From Adiantum capillus-veneris (Eukaryota > Streptophyta > Polypodiopsida > Polypodiales > Pteridaceae), in assembly GCA_014529385.2 (NCBI GenBank), contig CM043969.1:24815946-24879945 (forward strand): 64,000 nt of DNA. Direction: 5' to 3'. Both the position numbers and the translations under genes were made by a program. Below, one piece after another: positions 37,046 to 45,600 of the stretch (the stretch's first letter is position 1; each line of letters opens with the position of its first letter). The notes under the pieces are model-generated. The model was given only the letters and a program-made list of their open reading frames with translations, was not told the origin of the DNA and did no database searches.

Positions 37046-37205
37046 AAGAGTATCCTTTAAAGTGATAAATTTATCCGGCTCTTTTATGCCACTTATGTTC
37101 CTGTATGAGCACTACATCAAGATCTTTTTGCAAAACCCATTTATTAAGCATAGCCAACCTAGTGGGTTCGTTAAGACCCTTAGCATTAAAAGTTGCAATT
37201 TTCAT
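37046..37205 (-). pseudogene. LINE endonuclease N-terminal part
   Basis: Minus-strand ATG at 37205 reads MKIATFNAKGLNEPTRLAML, then DLDVVLIQEHKWHKRAG, one stop, and HFKGYSCFYG. The T-F-N and Q-E-H blocks are the metal-binding and catalytic motifs of the L1 APE-type endonuclease. The rest continues at 30400 on the other side of the inserted block. Confidence 0.8.
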
Positions 37206-37213
37206 GAGGGAGT

Positions 37214-37373
37214 ATTCATAACAACTTGGGTGTTACCCCCCTAGTGAGAGCTACCATCACTGTCCACCACGTTAACCTCAAGATTTATAGCAGGAGCCTC
37301 CCGATTGGTAGGTACTTTTTCAATAGTAGTACAAGCTGCCTCAATAGCAGCCAAGGTATCAGGTGAGGCCATA
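37214..37373. other. ORF1-ORF2 junction of the LINE
   Basis: Short non-coding interval between ORF1 and the endonuclease start. No independent feature is visible. Confidence 0.4.
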
Positions 37374-38144
37374 TCATGTAGAATTTACATTTGGGCTAAT
37401 GTACCTCGAGGATTGTTGTCGTGGTTTGAAAGACTTCCTAGCAGAGACTACCTGGAACCCCTCAGCATCAATAGGCCTTTTCCCCTTATCCATGGTTCTA
37501 ATGATACCATGAGGGTTAGTAGATAAGGAAGGACCTTGGTGCCCACTACCAGATTTTGCCTGGTTCCCTGCATGACTAGGGTTGAATAGAGGTCTAGAAA
37601 CCCCTTTAGCATGGCTAGCTATCGTGCCAAGTGCATGAGCATAAGCTGGAGAGACATTTACAGATGTCTGATCCACCACAGGACTACTGCCATTGCCTGG
37701 CTGAAATGTACTGGGAGATTTCCCAAATATTTGTTCCCTTGGGACCAAATTCTTACTGCCTGATCTTGGGGCTTAAGAAACAGTACCTCGAAAAGTCCCT
37801 GTCCAACATAAAAGATTTTGTCTATAACATGAGCACCAAAGCCCTTATCAATGGCCATTCCTATACCATTGATTTGAGGCAGTCTACCATTAAAAGAAAA
37901 GAACAACAAATCTGGCTTTGAAGACAGAGATTTGTTGCCAAACCATTTCAGAATCCAAAGATACTTGATGACCCCCCTTGATCTGAGGATCGTTAGTGAT
38001 GGAATCTTGTAAAATATCAGACAGAGCTGACGCATCAAAGGAGGGGGTGTTATCCAACTGTTCATGAACTAAGCTCTGAACTTCTTCCCTAGGGTCTACT
38101 TTAAAAGCCAAAGGTAATGAAGAAGAGGCCATTGCAGAGAACAA
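37374..38144 (-). pseudogene. LINE ORF1 protein, frameshifted
   Basis: Three minus-strand frames overlap: MFSAMASSSLPLAFKVDPRE (from 38144), then FFSFNGRLPQINGIGMAIDK with FYVGQGLFEVLFLKPQDQAV, then a Pro/Ser/Gly-rich tail ending near 37374. The middle part resembles DUF4283, the RNA-binding-like domain of plant L1 ORF1 proteins. The frameshifts mean no full protein is made. It starts about 400 bp from the KH gene start, in the opposite direction. Confidence 0.65.
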
Positions 38145-38289
38145 AGGAAGGACCTGTTTATGTAAGTGACAATCGTCGAAGCCGGGTTGAAGCCAAGCGT
38201 CGAGGTGGGTATTGCAGGGTCGCGCGCCAGTGTGCTGCCCGGCTCATAAGAGGCTTCGTGCTTACGGCGGCAGGTCTTAAGCAGGGTTT

Positions 38290-38332
<43 letters not shown>

Positions 38333-38541
38333 AGTTGGTAGTTTGGTTTAGGTTTTAGGGGGAGCTGGAGGATCGAACGGCGAGGAATCGTTTGTGCTCG
38401 ATTTGAGGTCCCGTTCTCGAACACAAGGATACTGATATACAGCGCAGGGGCGTTAAAGTGGGGGCGCGCAGAAGCTCGCCAAAGGAAGCGTAGCTGAAGC
38501 CTGAAGCACAGGTTTTTGTAGGTTTCCTGCTTCGTTCAAAC
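38145..38541 (+). promoter_or_regulatory. Upstream region and leader of the KH gene with CT repeat
   Basis: A CT run (about 38286-38332) lies about 210 bp before the start codon, followed by AAGTTGGTAG and a G/A-rich leader. CT runs in 5 prime leaders are common in plants. No confident TATA box or transcription start is seen. Confidence 0.4.
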
Positions 38542-39684
38542 ATGAGCGCCCTTCCTGCGGGTAAGCGCCCTCTTTCCGACATCGCTAGAGAAGCAGAAGC
38601 TAATGGACGAGCCAGCAAGAGGAGAACACCTCAGAAAAGAGCTGCTTCTCCTCCCTCTTCTTCGCCACTATCCCCTCTCAAGCGAGGAGAAACTGTGTAC
38701 AGAATCCTATGCCCAGCTTCCAAAACCGGCAGCATCATCGGCAAGGCTGGGAGCATCATCAAGTCTATCCGGCAAGACACGGGGGCAATGATCAGGATTG
38801 AAGATGCTGTCTATGGATGTGATGAAAGGGTGGTCACAGTGTCTGCCAAGGAAGAGGGTTTCCGACCACAAAAGTTTCGTGGCCCAGGCAATTATCAAAA
38901 ATCTGGGGATGGGGATGAAGATAAGGACGACCTTATGTCTGATACAGATGAAGAAGAGGAGCAACCGGCTGAAGCTATAGGACAGGCCTCAGAGGAGAAA
39001 ACAGAAGGGACTACAGGGTTGGTCGAGGAGAAGTTAGATGAAGAAAAGCTACTGCAGGCGGAATCAGATAAGGAGAAGCTCAAAGAGGCAGAATCAGATA
39101 AGGAACAACTTCCAGAGGCAGATTCAGATAAGGAAAAGCTGACAGAGGCTGAACCTGAAAAGGAGAAGTCCATGGAGACAGAAATGGAAATGCCAACGGA
39201 AGCAGAACAGGAGAATACAGACGTGAAGAATTCAGCAGGAGACGAGAAATTGGCAGAGGCAGCAGAGAAAGAACCAACGGAGGTGATAGCAGCCAAACCA
39301 GAACAGGTTGAGGGGAATTCTAATGAGGTGATATCTGAGTCGATGGAAGGTGGCAAGGAGAATGGCAAGGAAGAAGTTACCCACCTGCTGGCTGAAAGTG
39401 GAATGGATCCTAAAGAGAGAGGGCTCTCCCCTGTCCAAGAAGCTCTTTTGAGAGTTCACCTAAGAATATTAGAAGCAGACCCTCTAAAGCCAGAGGAGAT
39501 TGATGCGGAGAGGGGGCAGGAGATAGTAACCCGACTTCTTGTGCCCACTTCTCAAGTAGGTTGCCTGCTTGGAAAGCAAGGGAAAATTGTTTCACAAATG
39601 CGTGAGGAATCAGGGGCCCAAATTAGAGTTCTTCCTAAAGATCAACTTCCGATCTGTGCCTCCCGAGCCGATGAAGTTGTCCAG
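38542..39684 (+). CDS. KH gene exon 1 (KH1, acidic repeats, start of KH2)
   Basis: 381 codons. KH1 lies at about 50-105. From about 160 to 230 imperfect units of the type E-S-D-K-E-K-L-x-E-A repeat about five times. KH2 (about 330-381) continues into exon 2. The donor is CAG followed by GTAATT. Confidence 0.92.
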
Positions 39685-42600
39685 GTAATTTTCTCATGAT
39701 AAGCATGTATGGTTTTGTTTACGCAAGGAGGTGGTAAGTAATACATCACAGATTAATAATGTTCAATTGTGAACTTACTTGTACGAGGGGTTTTAAATGT
39801 CACATCATTTTGGGATATGCACACAGTGTCAAGTTTAAGAAATTTAGTTTGCATTTTGATTGGTTAGGAAGTATGAAGGGGTTATGAATTCTCTGGAGTC
39901 ATGACATAATCTCAGTGCGCTAACTTTGTTTTGATGTATGCTCATGTGTGTGTCTGTGTATGGTGTGTGTCGTGTTGGGAGCAAATGTTATACCTAGTCT
40001 ATTGGTAGGGGGGATGTAGTAGTATTTAGTCAATACTATGCATGATGAAGTTGCTGGTTCTATCGTCTTATGGATGACTACTATGAATCGATAGCTGCAC
40101 TTTGTTTCATAGGTGAATTTTGGATTCATCTAGGTATATGTTTTAGTTGTATTATGCAAATTTCATACTTTAAAGTTTTTGTCCGAGTTGCGCTAGTTGA
40201 TATTGTGGAAATTCTTTCTATTCTTAGTCATTCGTAATACATATGCCCTATTAACTACCTTTTTTGTTGCATAAATACTTTCCATCTTTTTCTTTTTTCT
40301 AGTGCTATGCTTCATCGTGATTGAGTTTACTCTTGATCTACGGCGTCATGATAGAAACTCAGTACGCTGAACTTTGTGTTCATGTATGGTCACATATGTG
40401 TGCGTGTGTTGTGTTGTGTTGGGAACAAATGTTTGTACCATAGCAGCTAATATATGCGAATTTCATTCAGAATATGGGATGTCCGATATCAAAACGTACA
40501 ATTATGTGTGCTATGGTTAAATATTGGAGAGTCATTGAGGAGGTGCACGATTGTGCTTCAGTTGTCCTTATTAACGTATCATATCTAAAAAAATTGACGT
40601 ATTTTATTTTTATTTCTCAAAAATACGTCGAGTACGCATATTGTACGTTGTGTACTAAGCGTCTCGTCTCGTACCTTGGTTGCTATGGTTAATACCTAGT
40701 TCTACACCCACTGTTGGGCATTGATGATGTTAGTGGGGATGTCGTATTTAGTCAATACTATACATGATGAAGTTGATAATTATATTGTCTCATGGATAAC
40801 GACCATGAGTCTACAATTGCACTTTCCTTCATAGGCGAATTTGGGCTATTCCTAGATTAGTGTAGGTATATGTCTTAGTCTTATTAGCAGACATGCAGAT
40901 TTCACATTGTGAAGTTTTCGCCCGATTTGCGACCAATTGATATTCTGGAAATTCGTTCTATTCTTAGTGGTGCGTATGTCCTATCAACTACTTTTGTTGT
41001 GGCATTAATACTTTTTTTTTTCTAGTGCTAGGCTTGATCGTGGATGAGTCTGCCCTTATTCTCTGAAGTCATGGCAGAAACTTAGTACACTGAACTTGGT
41101 GTTGATGTATGCTCATGTGTGTGCGTGTGGTGTGGTGTTGGGAGCTTATGTTAGTACCTAGTTGTACGACGACTATTCAACATTGGTGACGTTAGTGGAA
41201 TGTAATAGTATATAGTCAACACTATGCACGATGAAGTTGATGGTTACAACTTACATTGTCTTATGGATGACCACCATGAGTCTATAGTTGCACTTTCCAG
41301 TGAGTCTATAACTGCACGTTATAGGTGAATTTGGGCTATTCCTGGATTCATTGAGGTATAGGAAGTTTTAAGGGGGATACGAATTCTGGGATTTGTATAT
41401 GTAAAAATAGAAGGGAAACTGGGAACTAGGTTAGTATTGGGTGGCTGAGTAGTATAAGTAGAGTATGAGAAGGAACTACTTACTTGACATGGAGATGTGA
41501 GAGAAGAAGTAAGAATTCTTGCGTCATGAAAGAAATGGGGTTTTGAAAGATGGGTAATATAGGCCTGGTTGTCTCAAATATCTTTCGTGAAGTTTGTGCT
41601 TCCACCATCTATAGTTTATCTTGATTCTTGACTGACTGTATAGTGCCTCTTCACTTTTTTAAATTAGTAATGCAAAGCTTCATAAAGTAAATGCAAACGT
41701 GTGGGAATTGCGAGCAAACAATGTTTCATTTTCTAATGATCATACAGTAGATTATGCCATTTTGCTTCAAATGTGCGGTGTAGCCTTTTAGCCATTCTTA
41801 GTCATTTATCTAATGCTTGTACTTTGTGGTATGATTCAATAATTCTAGACCCAAAGTGGCATGTCCTCATTTCAACACAATTCTAAGATGCGTTATCCTA
41901 GTGGTCTCTTTTATATCAATATCATTTTGGTTCATCGAGTTATAGAGTTACTGGTGTCAGAATAGCACGATATTTAGATGTAGACTTGGAGAGATCTATT
42001 TAACGTCCACAAGAGGCCGAACTCGGCCTATGGGACCAAGATGTTTTGTTTACATTCCACTTTGGGCATCGATGAAAGAAAATCCAATGAAAAACGGAGC
42101 TTTTTCGAGACTCTTATGACTCATAAGAGTTTACATTACAATGGAATTCATTACATGGGGGTGAAAGTAGATAATTGAAGTGGAATGTGGATTCGCCCCT
42201 TTCGGGGGTGGGGTGTGGACTCTCCAATGATTGCTCTCCCACCTATGTATACTGCCCATTTACCATTCTTCCTTGCTTTTCTGACTTTGACCAACTCTAC
42301 CAACCTGTTCTTAAGCTGCAGTGGGATTAAGGTCCTTGGCTATCCATACCTTTGTTCCTTGAAGGGACCTTGTCTACTTCATGATTGCTATTTTTTCAGA
42401 TTTGTTCCAATAGGACCTTTGCTTGTGTGCCTTTGATTGTGATGAAGGTGGGTTCCCCTAGGTCCACAAAAGGTATGACTTTGCTTAACTGTTCTTTAAG
42501 AACATCTATTTCTAGTACATAGTCATCTTCAAGCTCGGAGGCAATGTTTTCCCTTTCTGAGCCTAAGTGAAACCCACCTATTCTGACTTGTTTCTGACCC

Positions 42601-45600
42601 TTTCCTTTTATTTGATTATTGATATGACCTCTTTAACAAAATGTGCCGAGTTTGATGAATTTACCTTTAATACATAATCTGTCATTTCTTTTTGTAACGT
42701 CTCTGTCATGGAACTGTCTCTTGCTTCTTGCTGTTGTGTCTTTCATGGTCAACATTTGTTTTTGCAACTCACTGATCTGTTCATCTTTCTTTATCATCTC
42801 CTTCTTCTTGTTTGCCATTTCTTCTTGGAGTTCCTTTAACTCTTGCAAGCGATATGCCTCCCATGCAGATGGCTTGGCTAATGGTATTGAGCGGCGGCTA
42901 ATGTCTTCTTCTTCTCCATCTCCGTCGTTTGCTGCTATCCAAAAGAAGGGGAGGCTAACATAAGTGGCGTCCTAAGGGGGTCTCCTCTCCCCACCTAGGG
43001 CAGCCCCCGCTGCTGCTGTGACCTAACCCGAAAGGGTCGGCTATGCAGGCAGATACAAAAAGCGTGGGCGGGGGGTGCAGAGTGTCATGTTAGGTGTAGC
43101 GGAATTGAAATGTTTGACAAGATCTAGACTTTATATCTCCACAAATCTTTACTTCTTTTGTTGTAAGCTTGGACACTCCAAATGAGAAATCAGTAGGAAC
43201 ACATGAACAGAAATTGCAATTGACTGAACTGAACTTGAATAGAGGGAGAGAAGGAGAGTTGACATTGCACAGTGGAGCTTCGAGCCAAGGCGCAATGGCC
43301 CCAAAGACTGGCGCCGCTTTCGGTATTTCTTTATTATTGCTACGCAAAGATACAACTCCCGAGGGTCCAACTCTCTCTGAGACTCTTCGTTCGAGTGCTC
43401 TTGTCACGTGCACATCTAACAGTATGTGTACGTGGACCAGCTACTTCATGACATGGGTTCAGTTCAGTTAGCTTAGGAAGTGTTCTGACACTTTTGTGAG
43501 TCTGTTCGTAGACCGTGCATGACCAAGCACTCAGAGTAGATGCATATCCTCTGGTTGCACACAGCATGATCATCAGATTACAATCAGAACCCATCAGGAG
43601 CATTTTTACAATGCATAGACCTATTTTCCCTATTTTAGCCAATTTTCACTTATTATTTTTAAGTGACTTTTGTTGAGAAACTGGGTAGGGCAAATTGAGT
43701 CGGATGTATATAAGAAAACCTAGTGCTAGCAAGATCTGGCAGAAGAGGCAGCAGGAACCAAGGTTCAACAGACACCTTCTCAACAAGACTTCCCCCCATC
43801 AGCAAACCTAGCGTTTTGCAACTTGCAAAGCGTAGCGTTTTTCCCCTACAGTAGCCCTGGCGTTTTTGCATAGCAGATCAGCCTGGCAGTAGCAAAACAG
43901 CAGAGCATTTAGCGTTTTGGCATCAGATAGCAGAATCAGCCTAGCGTTTTTGCGTCAGCATGACCTACCAGCGTTTTGTAGATTCATGGCAACAAGACCC
44001 CCGAATAGCATCAGTGTTTTCAGTATTAAGCCATGGAATTCCCAAAATAACATCTGCTCTGTCTAGGCGTATGATGTGGAAATCTTGTGATCAGCTAGCT
44101 TGGGCGACAAATCAAGAACCATCTAATTCCATACATCTGTATCTTCGCCACGAGCCATCTTCACATGATACTCATGGTCACTGTCTTGCGTCTGCAGGCG
44201 TAATTTCTGCACCAATTTTGCATCCACAAAATTGTGTGAGCTTCCATTATCAAGGAGTACGGTTACGTCATGACCATCAATCTTCTCGGGGAAATAAAGA
44301 AGATCGTGCTTATCAAACATTCTGGTGCTAAAAGTACATGTAGTGCATGAACTATCCGCTAAGTGATGGATTTTAACTTGAATAACATTAGAGTTACCTG
44401 AGATCTCGTGAATCTGAACTGAAGGGTGACCTTGCGGTGTTCTTCTTGGGGCAATCTTTGATTTGGTGGCCCTTCTGGACACACCCCAAGCAAGCCCCCT
44501 TCTTTACTGCATCAGCAACCGCAACATTCCTCTGAGAAGACCTCGACGGTGATTTTGAACTTTGTTAAGTTCGAGGTCGCTTCCTCAAAGTGCCTTGGCC
44601 GGATTGGTGGTCTGAACCTGATTTTTCTCATAAGTCGCTCCATTTATTAAATTAAACGTCTTGGCTTTTGCCATTGCATCCTTGACGTCAGTCGAGGCTT
44701 TATATTTGATCAAGGCCCAACTGCAATCCTCATGTTATCTCAACAGGTATATGTACACACGTGTGGAATCCACCTTGCAGAAGGTGAGCGCTTCTTTGAA
44801 AGCTGTCGTGTTTTTTTTGTCAAAAGACAGTGTCTTCATCGAAAGACTTTGTAATTTTGCGTAAGCTTTCAAAGGATCCATCTTGGCGAAATCCTTCTTG
44901 AATTTCATACAAAAGTTGACCCACGTCTTAGGCTTCTTTGTTCTATCGCACCACCGCCTTACTGCGTAGATAAAGAGGAATCGTCTAAATCCTCCATTCA
45001 TCATCTCCCCATAGAGATCAAAATATGTGGTCCATTGATGAAGTCAATTATTCATGGCCAGTTCCGTACACTCCTTTTCTCTGAGAAATTGGTGGTTTTG
45101 TACAGAATCATGGCAGTAGGACCACCCTATGAGCGCCCAAAAGCAGCAATCTGCGTCCGCAATTGTTGGAGATGGGTATTGTTCTTGGAAATATGCGCAG
45201 TTGTCAATTGAGCTGTATTTTCAAGAGCAGCAATACGGGCGTTAAACGGTACTTAAACCCTTGCACGACCCCTTCGAGAGAGATCAAGCGAATGTTCCTC
45301 TGAACGTTTGTGTTTTTCAGAGCAAATATACGTTGGTCGAGGCTCTGGAAAGTGCTTGTGATCCATGTGTAGAGAGCATTTGTGAACGGAATTTGAATGT
45401 GACCTGGTGCGTCGTCACGTTGTGCATCCGAGTTGGAGGAATCCATGGCGAAGGTCGGGAAATTTCACGCGAAAACGGTCCCTTTTTGTACTTTTTAAGT
45501 TTTTGGTTACAAAAAGTTTAACTTTGAGGAGCTTACGTGTCGGCGTGAGGGTCCGTAGGCCAGCAGGTGATGGCATGAGTGCGTGAGCGCGAGCAGACGG

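Noticed and set aside
38895-39368. Minus-strand frame under the acidic KH exon
   Set aside because: A Ser/Phe-rich shadow of the Glu/Lys repeat on the plus strand.
42633-42963. Plus-strand frame opposite the coiled-coil fragment
   Set aside because: Reverse strand of a Lys/Glu-rich frame, hence Phe/Ser/Leu-rich. The minus-strand reading is better supported.
43640-43980. Plus-strand TATATAAG as an LTR promoter
   Set aside because: No LTR ends, primer site or gag on the plus strand could be found, so it is mentioned only with the motif cluster.
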